Below are positions 47,188-56,590 of a DNA stretch of 64,000 bases, one piece after another. The stretch spans positions 1 through 64,000 of the forward strand of contig JAKIVZ010000010.1 in assembly GCA_022750295.1 (NCBI GenBank). The letters run 5' to 3'. A program made the position numbers and the translations under genes. Below the pieces are notes generated by a model. It ran no database searches, was not told where the DNA came from, and saw nothing but the letters and a program-made list of their open reading frames with translations. This DNA comes from Candidatus Lutacidiplasma silvani. GTDB taxonomy: Archaea; Thermoplasmatota; Thermoplasmata; Lutacidiplasmatales; UBA184. How positions within the stretch are numbered: the first letter of the stretch is position 1; each line of letters begins with the position of its first letter.

Positions 47188-48657
47188 ATGCCAACGGAAT
47201 CTTCCCCAGTCCCGGCCAAACGGAAGCCCGATTCTGAGCCCGGGCGCACCCCGGGAGCCCCCGGCGCCCCGACGCCGGATCCGGTACCGACGCCGGGCCC
47301 GACGCTCAATTCCCCCCCAAGGACTCCGGCTCCCGCCCCCGCCGAACCGGCGGCCCCGCCGACGCGCCGCTCGCCGCTGAGCCGGACCCCGGGGGCCCGG
47401 CCCTCGGAGGAGCAGCTGGAAGCCCTCTCGAAGGACCTCGCCTGGCAGCGGCCGGCCCGCCGAGTTGCGGCCCCGCGTGACTATTCGGCGACGCGCCGGA
47501 TGCACGTCGTCATGATCGGATGGGAGTTCCCGCCCCACCACTCGGGTGGACTCGGCGTCCACTGCCTCGAACTGTGCCGGGAGCTCACCCGGATGGGACA
47601 CCGGGTCACGTTCCTCACGCCGTTCTCGGGGCCGTTCACCGAGGTGCCGGGGGTCGAGTTCCGGTACCCGCAAGGCCCGGAGCCGGACCAACCGACCCCG
47701 GAGTTCCCGGCCACGTACTACGCCGGCGAGCTCGCCCACGGCTCCTCCCGCCAGGCAATCGAGGGGTGGGATGCGTGGGTCGCTTCCAGGACCGGTCTCG
47801 AGGATGCGAGCGTGGTCCACATTCACGACTGGTTCGGCACGGTGGGTGGGGTCGAGCTGGGTCGCCGCCTCGGCTGCCCGGTCGTCCTGACGATCCACTC
47901 GACGGAGTACGACCGCTCGCTCGGACATCCGGGCGAGACGATCCGTGCCCGCGAGGAGTTCGGGGTGCGGAACGCGGACATGGTCATCGCCGTGAGCCAG
48001 CATCTCGCGCGCCAGCTCATCGAGCGCTACGGGGCACGTCCCAATCGGATCCAGGTCATCTACAACGCCGTCCGCCCGACGGCTCGGCTCGAGCCCGTCG
48101 AGACGGCCGATCGGACCGTCCTCTGCCTCGGTCGGCTGACCGCCGTGAAGGGGATCGATACGTTCCTCCGGGCCGCGGCGCGGCTCGCCCCGGCGTTCCC
48201 GGATGCCCTGTTCGTCGTCGCCGGAGAGGGGCCGGAGTACCCGCGGCTGATCGACCTGGCCGTCCATCTGGGAGTCAGCGACCAGGTCGTGTTCCTCGGG
48301 CACGTGACCGAACCCGAGCGGCTGGTACTCCTCGCCTCGGCCTCCGTGTTCGTCTTGCCGTCGGTCGTCGAGCCGTTCGGGATCGCGGCCCTCGAAGCGA
48401 TGGCCGCCGGGGTCCCGGTCATCCTGTCGAAGACGAGCGGGGTCGCGGAGGTCGCGACGAACGTCTTCGCCGTCGACTTCTGGGACGTGGAGGAGTTCGC
48501 GAGCCGCATCGCGGAGCTTCTTGTCTACCCGGAGCTTCGGGGGACGATGGGAGCCGGCGGCCGGGACGACGCTCTCCGCGAGGGCTGGGCCGAGCGGACC
48601 GTCCAAACGGTCGGTGTCTACGCCGAGTTGATGTCCCGCTCGAGGGGTCCCCCGTGA
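47188..48657 (+). CDS. GT4-type glycosyltransferase (glycogen-synthase-like)
   Basis: This enzyme transfers a sugar from a nucleotide donor to a glucan or glycan. About 105 N-terminal residues are a Pro-rich disordered leader. The GT-B fold follows with VVMIGWEFPPHHSGGLGVHC (substrate loop with GGLG), VVHIHDWFG, VLCLGRLTAVKG and the E-x7-E motif EPFGIAALE. GGLG near the start resembles starch/glycogen synthases, and its GTGA overlap with a GH57 gene supports alpha-glucan metabolism. A shorter start at MHVVMIGWEFP (near 47503) would remove the leader. Confidence 0.88.
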   Translation: MPTESSPVPAKRKPDSEPGRTPGAPGAPTPDPVPTPGPTLNSPPRTPAPAPAEPAAPPTRRSPLSRTPGARPSEEQLEALSKDLAWQRPARRVAAPRDYSATRRMHVVMIGWEFPPHHSGGLGVHCLELCRELTRMGHRVTFLTPFSGPFTEVPGVEFRYPQGPEPDQPTPEFPATYYAGELAHGSSRQAIEGWDAWVASRTGLEDASVVHIHDWFGTVGGVELGRRLGCPVVLTIHSTEYDRSLGHPGETIRAREEFGVRNADMVIAVSQHLARQLIERYGARPNRIQVIYNAVRPTARLEPVETADRTVLCLGRLTAVKGIDTFLRAAARLAPAFPDALFVVAGEGPEYPRLIDLAVHLGVSDQVVFLGHVTEPERLVLLASASVFVLPSVVEPFGIAALEAMAAGVPVILSKTSGVAEVATNVFAVDFWDVEEFASRIAELLVYPELRGTMGAGGRDDALREGWAERTVQTVGVYAELMSRSRGPP

Positions 48658-49865
48658 AGGTCGCGCTCTACCTCCACATGCACCAGCCGTGGCGGCTCGC
48701 CCGGTTCCGGTACATGGACCTGGGCTCCGGACGCCCGTACATCGACCGGGAGCGGAACCTCGCGATCTTCCGGGGGATCGCCGAGCGTTCGTACCGTCCG
48801 ACGCTCGACCGGCTCCTCGCCGCGACCGAGCAGTTCCCCGAGTTCCGGTTCAGCCTCTCGATCACGGGTTCGTTCGTCGAGCAAGCGGCGGCGGCCGCCC
48901 CCGACGTCCTCACCCGGGTCGCGAAGCTGGTCCGCTCCGGCCACGCCGCCCTCGTCGGGGAGACGTACTACCACTCGCTCGCCTTCCTGCTGCCGCCCCC
49001 CGAGCTCGCCGAGGAGGTCGAGCGGCACGCCGAGATGCTCGAGCACCAGTTCGGGCGTCGGGCGAAGGTCCTGCGGATGACCGAACTGGCGTTCTCCGAC
49101 GACCTCGCCCGGTTCGCGGAGTCGCGCAAGTACGCGGCGATGCTGGCCGAGGGGTGGGAGGGGCTCCTCGGGGACCAGTCGCCGAACTACCTCTACTGCT
49201 CCTCGAGCGCGCCGACGGTGCGGCTCTTGCTGCGGAATTACCGGTTGAGCGACGACGTCGGATTCCGATTCTCCTCGAAGGAGTGGAACGAGTACCCGCT
49301 CCTCGCCGAGAAGTACGTCCGCTGGCTCGGCGACTCCCCGGGCGACATCATCGGCCTCTTCCTCGATTTCGAGACGTTCGGCGAGCACCACCACGCTTCG
49401 ACGGGGATCCTCGACTTCCTGACGGCCCTCCCGGCCGCGGCCGCTCGCGACCGGCGCCTCCAGTGGGCCACCGTCGAGGACGCGCTCGAGCTCGCCCCCG
49501 TGGGGACCGTCTCCGCGCCGATGACGGTGAGCTGGGCCGACGCCCAGCGCGACCTCGGGGCGTGGCTCGGGAATGACCTGCAACGGTCCGCCTTCGAGGC
49601 GGCGAAGAAGCTCGGGGCCATCGTCCGGCAGTGCGGCGAGCCGGGGCTCATCGAGGAATGGCGGTGGATGCTGACGTCCGACCATTTCTACTACATGTAC
49701 GTCAGCGGCCACGGGGCCGACGCGGACGTCCATCGGTACTTCAGCTCGTACGGGAGCCCGTACGACGCGTACGCGAACTACATGAACGCCCTCACCGACC
49801 TCCGTCGGAGGGCCCTCGCCGTCCTCGGTCGGCCGGAGCCCCCGGCACCGCGTGGTTCCGGGTGA
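48654..49865 (+). CDS. GH57 alpha-amylase/4-alpha-glucanotransferase-like
   Basis: This 403-residue protein starts at GTG in the GTGA overlap with the glycosyltransferase. GH57 hallmarks are the N-terminal VALYLHMHQPWRLAR (HQP motif), GETYYHSLAFLLPPPEL, RMTELAFSDDLARFAE and LFLDFETFGEHHHASTG. The family contains amylases, branching enzymes and glucanotransferases acting on alpha-1,4-glucans. There is no signal peptide, so it is likely intracellular. The pairing with a GT4 is typical of archaeal glycogen turnover clusters. Confidence 0.9.
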   Translation: MKVALYLHMHQPWRLARFRYMDLGSGRPYIDRERNLAIFRGIAERSYRPTLDRLLAATEQFPEFRFSLSITGSFVEQAAAAAPDVLTRVAKLVRSGHAALVGETYYHSLAFLLPPPELAEEVERHAEMLEHQFGRRAKVLRMTELAFSDDLARFAESRKYAAMLAEGWEGLLGDQSPNYLYCSSSAPTVRLLLRNYRLSDDVGFRFSSKEWNEYPLLAEKYVRWLGDSPGDIIGLFLDFETFGEHHHASTGILDFLTALPAAAARDRRLQWATVEDALELAPVGTVSAPMTVSWADAQRDLGAWLGNDLQRSAFEAAKKLGAIVRQCGEPGLIEEWRWMLTSDHFYYMYVSGHGADADVHRYFSSYGSPYDAYANYMNALTDLRRRALAVLGRPEPPAPRGSG

Positions 49866-49992
49866 GCGGGATTTCGGGACCGCGACTCGAACAGAGGGCG
49901 GAAATACCGCGCTCCGAACTGGGGGGAGCGGTGCGACGAGCCAGAGCGGGACCGGGATTCGAGGCCCGGAGAGTCTTCGGGGGGTCGACGGG

Positions 49993-51858
49993 ATGATCAC
50001 CCAGATGGCCGGGAACGGCCGGATCCTCCTGACGGTGAACGGCGACGGGGAGTGGAACCAGCTGTTCTACCCGTACCCGGGTCAGTTCCAGCACCTTCGG
50101 GAAATGCGGCTCGGCGTCTACGACGTCGGAGCCCGACGATTCTCCTGGCTCCGCCCCGGAAACGGCTTCTCGGTGCGGCAGGAGCCGAGCGGGGCCGCGA
50201 ACTTTCCCGAGTCGCGCTGGAGCGGCTACGGTCTCTCGGTCAAGGTCGAAGACCTGGTCCATCCCAACCACGACCTCATCCTCCGGGTGATGCGGGTCCG
50301 GGCCGACCCCGCCCGGACCGTCCGGCTGTTCAGCTACCAGTCGCTCCAGATCGCCGAATCGCAGTATCAGGAGACCGCGTACGTCGACCCGGAGGCGAAG
50401 TCGCTCGTCCACTACAAGCGGCGGTTCTACTTCGAGTTCTTCGCGGAGCCGACGTTCACCCGGGCCGTCTGCGGCGAGCACTCGTTGAAAGGGCTCCGGG
50501 GGACGTACGTCGACGCGGAAGACGGTCTCCTCGAAGGACGGGCGATCGCCCATGGCGCCGCCGACAGCGCGCTCCAGTGGGACCTCGAGGCGGTCCCCGA
50601 CCGGGACAGTGTCGTCTCGCTGTACCTCGCCATCGGGACGAGCACCGCGGAAGTCCACGGAATGCGCGAGTACGTCCGAGCGGGGAGCGTCGGCCGGTTC
50701 GAGGAAGAAGCCCGGGCCTTCTGGCGGGCGTGGACCCGCCGACGAATGCCCGAATTTCCCACCGATCTGAGCCCGGAGGCGGCGAGCGTCTATCAGACGA
50801 GCGTCGTGATGATGCGTCATGCGTCGGGCCCGAACGGCTCGATCATCGCCTCGCCGGACACGACCGCGCTCGCTGTCGGGGGGGACACGTACAACTACTG
50901 CTGGTGGCGCGACGCCGGCTACGTCAGCAAGGCAATGGACGAGGCCGGCCTCTACGAGTACGCCCAGCGGTTCCTCGAGTTCGCGGCCCTCTGCCAGAGC
51001 CCGGACGGTTCGTTCCTCCACCGCCACTTCCCCGACGGCGCCGTCGGCAGCACCTGGCACCCGCCCCCGTTCCTCCAGGTCGACCAGACCGCGACCGTCA
51101 TCGCGGCGGTCTGGCACCACTTCAAGCGCGGAGCCGACTCCGACGCGCTCCTCGGACTCTGGCCGCTCGTGAAGGGAGCGGCCACGTTCCTCACGACGTT
51201 CCGCGACCCCGAGACCGGTCTTCCCGCGGCGAGCTTCGACCTCTGGGAGGAGCGGAAGGGGATCCACACCTATTCGACCGCGACGGTCATCCACGCGCTC
51301 GAGCGGGCCGCCCGGATCGCCCGCGAGCTCGGCAAGGACGCGACCAACTGGCGCTCGGCGAGCGAGGAGATGCGGGCCGCGGTCCGGACCCATCTGTGGG
51401 ACGCCGGCGAGGGTCGGTTCGTCCGTTCCCTCGGTCCCCGCGATTCGAAGATCGATTCGTCGGTCCTCCTCGCCCTCAAGCTCGGACTCGTCCCCTGGGA
51501 CGACCCGCTCGCGCGAGCCACCGTCGAGACGGTCGAAAAACGTCTGTGGAACCCGACCGTGGGCGGGCTCGCCCGGTTCGAGGGGGACGAGTACTGCGGG
51601 CGCGAGAACCCGTGGATCATCTGCACCCTCTGGCTCGCCGAGGCCCGCCTCCGACTCGGCCAGCGGGACCGGTGCCGGGAGCTGATCGAGTGGGTCGCCG
51701 GGCACGCGACGCCGACGCGGCTCCTCCCCGAGCAGATCGACTCGTCGAACGGCCAGGCGAAGAGCGCGGTTCCGCTCACCTGGTCCCACTCGACGTTCGT
51801 GGACGTGGTCCACAAGTACCGGCTCTCCTCGGCCCAGTCGGAAGCGGCCGAAGAGTAG
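49993..51858 (+). CDS. GH15 glucoamylase/trehalase-like enzyme, first copy
   Basis: This 621-residue protein has an N-terminal beta-sandwich (about 1-260) and a C-terminal (alpha/alpha)6 barrel. Barrel signatures include GDTYNYCWWRDAGYVSKAMD, AASFDLWEERKGIHTYSTAT (general acid Glu region) and TRLLPEQID...PLTWSHSTFV (general base Glu in PEQ). Thermoplasmata GH15 proteins include both glucoamylases and trehalases, so the substrate is not fixed. ATG at 49993 (MITQMAGNGRILL) is preferred over the longer open frame. There is no signal peptide. It lies 127 bases after GH57. Confidence 0.88.
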   Translation: MITQMAGNGRILLTVNGDGEWNQLFYPYPGQFQHLREMRLGVYDVGARRFSWLRPGNGFSVRQEPSGAANFPESRWSGYGLSVKVEDLVHPNHDLILRVMRVRADPARTVRLFSYQSLQIAESQYQETAYVDPEAKSLVHYKRRFYFEFFAEPTFTRAVCGEHSLKGLRGTYVDAEDGLLEGRAIAHGAADSALQWDLEAVPDRDSVVSLYLAIGTSTAEVHGMREYVRAGSVGRFEEEARAFWRAWTRRRMPEFPTDLSPEAASVYQTSVVMMRHASGPNGSIIASPDTTALAVGGDTYNYCWWRDAGYVSKAMDEAGLYEYAQRFLEFAALCQSPDGSFLHRHFPDGAVGSTWHPPPFLQVDQTATVIAAVWHHFKRGADSDALLGLWPLVKGAATFLTTFRDPETGLPAASFDLWEERKGIHTYSTATVIHALERAARIARELGKDATNWRSASEEMRAAVRTHLWDAGEGRFVRSLGPRDSKIDSSVLLALKLGLVPWDDPLARATVETVEKRLWNPTVGGLARFEGDEYCGRENPWIICTLWLAEARLRLGQRDRCRELIEWVAGHATPTRLLPEQIDSSNGQAKSAVPLTWSHSTFVDVVHKYRLSSAQSEAAEE

Positions 51859-51937
51859 CCGGCCCCGCCGGCAACCTTAGGTAGCGCGGGCCGCTCGGGC
51901 GCCCCGCGCGGGCCGTCGGCCCGGCGAGGGTCGGTCG

Positions 51938-54331
51938 ATGGAACTCCGCGGGGACCGGGAGGCGTTCGGGGGGCCCGGCATCGAGCCCAAGTGGACCCAT
52001 GGGAACAAGGACGGGGTCGGGACCGCGTTCTCGGCCGACAGCAAGCTCTGGTTCACCGTCTGGCGCGGGATCGTCACCGAGGTCTACTATCCGCTCGTCG
52101 ACCACCCGCAATTGCGGGACGTGCAGTTCCTGATCACCGACGGCCACCAATTCTTCCACGAGGAGAAGCGCCACCTCACCTCGGTCACCCACCGGATCGT
52201 CGACGCCGGGCTCGGGTACCGGATCACCAACACCGACCCCGACGGACGGTACGTCCTTCACAAGGAGGTGATCGCCGACCCGCATCTCCCGGTGCTCCTC
52301 CAGCACGTCCGGCTCGAATCGAAACTGGAGGGGTCCGACCCGCTCGGACTCTACGCGATCGCGGCCCCGCACCTCGATGGGGGCGGTTGGGGGAACTCCG
52401 GCACCGTGGGCCGGATCGCCGGCCGCGAGGTCCTCGTCGCCGAGAAGAACGGAACGTGGCTCGCGATGGGCGCCACCGTCCCGTTCTCGGACCTCTCGTG
52501 CGGATTCGTCGGGGCGAGCGACGGCTGGACCGACGTCGGGGCCCACCTCGCGCTGACGTGGGAGTTCGACCGCGCCACGAACGGGAACATCGCCCTCACG
52601 GGGGCGTTTCCGCCGGCCCGAAGCTCCGAGTTCACCCTCGGGATCGCATTCGGCCGCGGCCGCCAGCACGCCCTCGCGGCACTCCTCCAATCGCTCAGCA
52701 CCCCGTATGCGACCCACCGCGACCGGTTCGCGGAGCAGTGGGGCCGGGCGACGGCGCATGTCCGACCGCATCCGAGCCACCCGCAGCGGCTCCGGGAGCT
52801 CCACGTGGGGAGCTATTGCGTCCTCCTCGCCCACGAGGACAAGTCGTTCCCCGGAGCGTTCGTCGCGTCGCTCTCGATCCCGTGGGGCTACGCGAAGGGG
52901 GACGGCGACCGGGGCGGGTACCATCTCGTCTGGACCCGCGACCTCGTCCAGACCGCCGAGGGGCTCCTCGCGGCCGGGGACCGCACGACGCCGCTCCGCT
53001 CGCTGATCTACATCGCCACGAGCCAGCGGGCCGACGGAGGGTTCCCCCAGAATTTCTGGCTCGACGGGACCGCCTATTGGGGGGGGCTCCAACTCGACGA
53101 GGTCGCGTTCCCGATCCTCCTCGCCGACCGGCTCCGGCGGGAGCGCGCGCTCGCCGACTTCGACCCGTACCCGATGGTGGTCCGCGCCGCCCGGTTCCTC
53201 GTCGAGCACGGCCCCGCGACCGAGCAGGAGCGGTGGGAGGAGGCGTCGGGGTACTCTCCCTCGACCCTCGCGGTCACGATCTCGGCCTGTGTCGTCGCCG
53301 CGGAGTTCGCGAAAGAGCGCGGGGACACGGCGACCTCGGAGTTCCTCCTCGTCTACGCCGACTTCCTCGAGGGGCATTTGGACCGCTGGACGACGACCCA
53401 GACGGGGACCCTGCTCCCGGGGGCCCCGCGGCACTACTTCCGGATCCTCCCGGTCGCGCTCGAGGACACCACTCCCGACGAGGACCCCGAGCACGCGGTC
53501 CTCCGGCTCCGGAACCAGCCGCCGGAGGGGCCGACCGACTTCCCGGCCAAGGAGGTGGTCGACGGAGGGTTCCTCGAGCTCGTCCGGTACGGGGTCCGAC
53601 GTCCGAACGACCCGATGATCGTCGCTTCGGTCGACGTCATCGACCGGATCCTCAAGGTCGACACCCCCGCCGGGCCGTGCTGGCGCCGGTACAACCACGA
53701 CGGGTACGGGCAACGGGACGACGGGGGAGCGTTCGACGAGTGGGGGAGGGGCCGGCCGTGGCCCCTCCTGACCGGGGAGCGGGCCCACTACGAGCTCGCC
53801 GCCGGGCGTTCCGCGACCCCGCTCCTCGAAGCGATGGCCCGGTTCGCCTCGGAGACCGGGATGTTCCCCGAACAGGTCTGGGACGGCCCCGAGCGGCCGA
53901 GCCTTCACCTCTCGCCGGGCAAGCCGACCGGTGCCGCGATGCCGCTCGCCTGGGCGCACGCGGAGTTCCTCAAACTCGCCCGGTCCGTCGAGGACGGGGC
54001 GGTGTTCGACCGGATCCCGGCCGTCGAACGGCGGTACGGCCATCCCAGGATCGCGCGCGCGGCGTGGGAGCTGTGGAAGCCGAACCGTCAGCCCTCGACG
54101 TTCCTCGCGACCGAGCGGGTCCGCATCGTCGCCCCGGAGCCGTTCCGGCTCCACTGGACCTCGGACGGTTGGAAGACCGTGAAGGACACCGAGTCGGTCG
54201 CCGTCGAACTCGGGATGCACTTCGTCGACCTTCCGACTCCGGTGCCGGTGGGAACCGCGTTCGAGTTCACGTTCTATTGGACCGACCGTCGGGCGTGGGA
54301 AGGGTCGAACCGCACGATGCGGGCGGTCTGA
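51938..54331 (+). CDS. GH15 glucoamylase-like enzyme, second copy with extra domains
   Basis: This 797-residue protein has an N-terminal glucodextranase-N-like beta domain (GNKDGVGTAFSADSKLWFTV, VTEVYYPLVDHPQLRDVQFL). A GH15 barrel follows with GGYHLVWTRDLVQTAEGLLA, QRADGGFPQNFWLDGTAYWG, GLQLDEVAFP (acid Glu) and TGMFPEQVWDG (base Glu). The C-terminal beta domain of about 90 residues is extra. No signal peptide is visible despite the glucodextranase-like layout. It differs strongly in sequence from the preceding GH15, so the pair is not a recent duplication. Confidence 0.9.
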   Translation: MELRGDREAFGGPGIEPKWTHGNKDGVGTAFSADSKLWFTVWRGIVTEVYYPLVDHPQLRDVQFLITDGHQFFHEEKRHLTSVTHRIVDAGLGYRITNTDPDGRYVLHKEVIADPHLPVLLQHVRLESKLEGSDPLGLYAIAAPHLDGGGWGNSGTVGRIAGREVLVAEKNGTWLAMGATVPFSDLSCGFVGASDGWTDVGAHLALTWEFDRATNGNIALTGAFPPARSSEFTLGIAFGRGRQHALAALLQSLSTPYATHRDRFAEQWGRATAHVRPHPSHPQRLRELHVGSYCVLLAHEDKSFPGAFVASLSIPWGYAKGDGDRGGYHLVWTRDLVQTAEGLLAAGDRTTPLRSLIYIATSQRADGGFPQNFWLDGTAYWGGLQLDEVAFPILLADRLRRERALADFDPYPMVVRAARFLVEHGPATEQERWEEASGYSPSTLAVTISACVVAAEFAKERGDTATSEFLLVYADFLEGHLDRWTTTQTGTLLPGAPRHYFRILPVALEDTTPDEDPEHAVLRLRNQPPEGPTDFPAKEVVDGGFLELVRYGVRRPNDPMIVASVDVIDRILKVDTPAGPCWRRYNHDGYGQRDDGGAFDEWGRGRPWPLLTGERAHYELAAGRSATPLLEAMARFASETGMFPEQVWDGPERPSLHLSPGKPTGAAMPLAWAHAEFLKLARSVEDGAVFDRIPAVERRYGHPRIARAAWELWKPNRQPSTFLATERVRIVAPEPFRLHWTSDGWKTVKDTESVAVELGMHFVDLPTPVPVGTAFEFTFYWTDRRAWEGSNRTMRAV

Positions 54332-54447
54332 CCGCGGGTTCCTCGGCGCCGCGGAGCGCCGTCCGTCCACCAGTGTCCCGTGCCAGTTCCGCCTCTGGGA
54401 CGCCCCGCTAGCGTTTTGAAGGATGGCCGGGCCAAGAGTCCCCGTCC

Positions 54448-55206
54448 ATGGTGCCCGACCCGTCCGACTCCCTCCGTATGTGGATCGATTTCGACGGGAC
54501 GCTGGTCGAGCCAAACGTCGCGATCATCCTCGTCGAGGAGTTCGCGCGGGACGGGAAACGGGTCGCCCACGAGATCGACGAGGAGCTCCACGCAGGGCGG
54601 ATCACCCTGCGGGAGGCCTGGGAGCGCCAGGTCGCGCTCCTTCCCGGGGACCGAATGGACGAGATGGCGCAGTGGGCGGTCCGGAACACCCCGTTCCGCG
54701 CCGGCGCCCCGGACCTGCTCCGGCTCCTGCGGGACCACCGGGTGCCGACCTCGGTCGTCTCGGGGGGCCTCGACTTCTACATCGACCCGATCCTCCGGCA
54801 CGCGGGGATCGAGCTCCCGGTGTTCGCCGACGTGTTGACCGCCGAGCCCCCGAACGGCCTTCGGCTCTCCCACCCGTACGGTCACGCCACCTGCCGACTC
54901 TGCGGGATCTGCAAGGCGCAGACCGTCCAGCTCCTGGGGCACGACTCGCGTCGCTCGGTGTTCGCCGGCGACGGCAGCACGGACAAGTACGCGGCCGAGG
55001 TCGCGGACATCGTGTTCGCCCGGCGGAGACTCAAGGGGTACTGCGAGGCGTCGGGGATCCCGCACTACCCGTTCGAGGAGTTCGGTCCCGTGACCGAGCA
55101 GCTCCGGCGATGGCTCGAACTCGAGGAACCGCTCCCCGCCCCCCGACACCTCGGGCTCGTCGACTCGCCCTGCCCGATCTCGCGGGCTTCGTTCGCGGTC
55201 GCGTGA
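54448..55206 (+). CDS. HAD-superfamily phosphatase (MtnX/SerB-like)
   Basis: This 252-residue protein has HAD motif I WIDFDGTLVEPN (Asp nucleophile and Asp+2), motif II Ser in TSVVSGGLDFYIDP and motif IV VFAGDGSTDKYAAEVAD. The cap region and the cysteine knuckle CRLCGICKAQTV (about 149-160) resemble MtnX-type 2-hydroxy-3-keto-5-methylthiopentenyl-1-phosphate phosphatases and phosphoserine phosphatases. The substrate is not determined. It precedes sat by about 170 bases, in the same direction. Confidence 0.85.
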   Translation: MVPDPSDSLRMWIDFDGTLVEPNVAIILVEEFARDGKRVAHEIDEELHAGRITLREAWERQVALLPGDRMDEMAQWAVRNTPFRAGAPDLLRLLRDHRVPTSVVSGGLDFYIDPILRHAGIELPVFADVLTAEPPNGLRLSHPYGHATCRLCGICKAQTVQLLGHDSRRSVFAGDGSTDKYAAEVADIVFARRRLKGYCEASGIPHYPFEEFGPVTEQLRRWLELEEPLPAPRHLGLVDSPCPISRASFAVA

Positions 55207-55265
55207 CCCGTCGTCGCGTCCCACTCCCCGAACCGGGGCCGAGACGTCCCCGAGTCCGTCCACAA

Positions 55266-55275
55266 AACCTATCCC
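55266..55275 (+). promoter_or_regulatory. TATA-like box before the sat leader ORF
   Basis: AACCTATCCC is centred about 28 bases before the ATG of the 26-codon leader frame at 55299, the usual spacing for a leaderless archaeal transcript. Confidence 0.45.
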
Positions 55276-55298
55276 CCGCGTCCGTACCGTTCCGGGCG

Positions 55299-55379
55299 AT
55301 GCTCCCGAGTGTTCGACCCCCCCGCGCGACCGCCTCCGCCGGCCCGGCCTCCCCCACGAACGGAGGGACCCGACCGTGA
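55299..55379 (+). CDS. Possible 26-aa leader peptide overlapping sat
   Basis: The frame MLPSVRPPRATASAGPASPT and so on ends in TGA sharing GTGA with the sat start. A TATA-like sequence sits 28 bases upstream of its ATG, so the sat mRNA may begin exactly at this ATG. Sat translation would then depend on reinitiation after the leader. The peptide is Pro/Ala/Ser-rich with no recognisable domain. Confidence 0.35.
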   Translation: MLPSVRPPRATASAGPASPTNGGTRP

Positions 55380-56539
55380 CCGTCCCGGCCCATGGCGGCC
55401 GACTGATCCACCGCGAGCTGTCCGCCGGGGACCGGGCGCGCCGGGAATCCGAGGTCGACGCCCTTCCCAAGCTGCGGCCCGCGCTCGACGACCTGTACGA
55501 CGTCCAGCAGATCGCGGTCGGCTCCTACAGCCCGCTCGAGGGGTTCATGGACCGGGCGACGTTCGAGGGGGTCCTCACCCGGACCCGGCTCCCGAACAAC
55601 CTTCCGTGGTCGATGCCGATCGTCCTGACCCCTCCGGGTCCCGCGAATGCGGCGACGATTGCCGGGCTTTCGCCCGGGGACGAGGCGGCGATCCTCGACG
55701 ACCAGGACCGGCTCATCGCGATCCTCCACTTGGAAGAGAAGTTCTCCCCGGACCGAACGACGTGGGCCCAGGCCACGTACGGGACCACCGAGGTCCAGCA
55801 CCCGAACGTCGCCGACATCCAGGCCACGGGCGACGTGGCGCTCGCCGGGAAGATCGACCTCGTGCGCCGACTCGAGCTCCCGACCGGCTCGGACGAGATG
55901 ACCCCGGACGACACGCGGGCGTTGTTCGCGGAGCGGGGATGGAAGCGGGTCGCGGCCTACCAGTGCCGGAATCCCCCGCACACCGCCCACGAGTACCTCC
56001 AGCGCCTGACCCTCGAGCGGGAGGACGTCGACGCCCTGCTGATCCACCCGGTCGTCGGACGGCTCAAGAAGGGCGATTATCGGCCGGACATCATCCTCGA
56101 AGCGTACCGGGCGCTCGTCCAGCACTACCACGTCCCGAGCCGGGTCCACCTCGCGGCGTTCTCGATCACGATGCGCTACGCCGGGCCGCGGGCGGCGCTG
56201 TTCCTCGCGATCGTCCGGAAGAACTTCGGTTGCACGTCGTACATCGTCGGGCGAGACCAGGCGGGGGTCGGGAAGTACTACGACCCGTACGCGTGCCACA
56301 AGATCTTCGACGAGTTCCCGATCGGCATCGAGCCGCTGCGGTACGACGAGGCGTGGCTCTGCCGGAAGTGCGGCTCGATGGCGACGATGAAGACGTGCGC
56401 CCATCCCGCCACGGAACGGGTCGATACGAGCCAGACTCGGATCCGCAAGGCGCTGAGCGAGGGGCAACCGCTCCCGTCGGAGATCCTGCGCCCGGAAGTC
56501 GCGGAGATCCTCCGGCAACCGAACGTCACGCAGGGCTGA
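55376..56539 (+). CDS. sat: ATP sulfurylase
   Basis: This enzyme forms adenosine 5'-phosphosulfate from sulfate and ATP. The nucleotide-binding motif is YQCRNPPHTAHEYLQRL (QxRNPxHxxHE), and a later block is VGRDQAGVGKYYDPY. A cysteine cluster CRKCGSMATMKTCAH near residue 335 could bind zinc, as seen in some thermophile enzymes. Length 387 is normal. It starts at GTG. It converges on the APS kinase gene, so the two activating enzymes share a 51-base intergenic region. Confidence 0.95.
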   Translation: MTVPAHGGRLIHRELSAGDRARRESEVDALPKLRPALDDLYDVQQIAVGSYSPLEGFMDRATFEGVLTRTRLPNNLPWSMPIVLTPPGPANAATIAGLSPGDEAAILDDQDRLIAILHLEEKFSPDRTTWAQATYGTTEVQHPNVADIQATGDVALAGKIDLVRRLELPTGSDEMTPDDTRALFAERGWKRVAAYQCRNPPHTAHEYLQRLTLEREDVDALLIHPVVGRLKKGDYRPDIILEAYRALVQHYHVPSRVHLAAFSITMRYAGPRAALFLAIVRKNFGCTSYIVGRDQAGVGKYYDPYACHKIFDEFPIGIEPLRYDEAWLCRKCGSMATMKTCAHPATERVDTSQTRIRKALSEGQPLPSEILRPEVAEILRQPNVTQG

Positions 56540-56590
56540 GGGACCCCGGCCGGGAGGGTCGGTCGACCCGCCCGTTCCGCCCTGGGCGGC

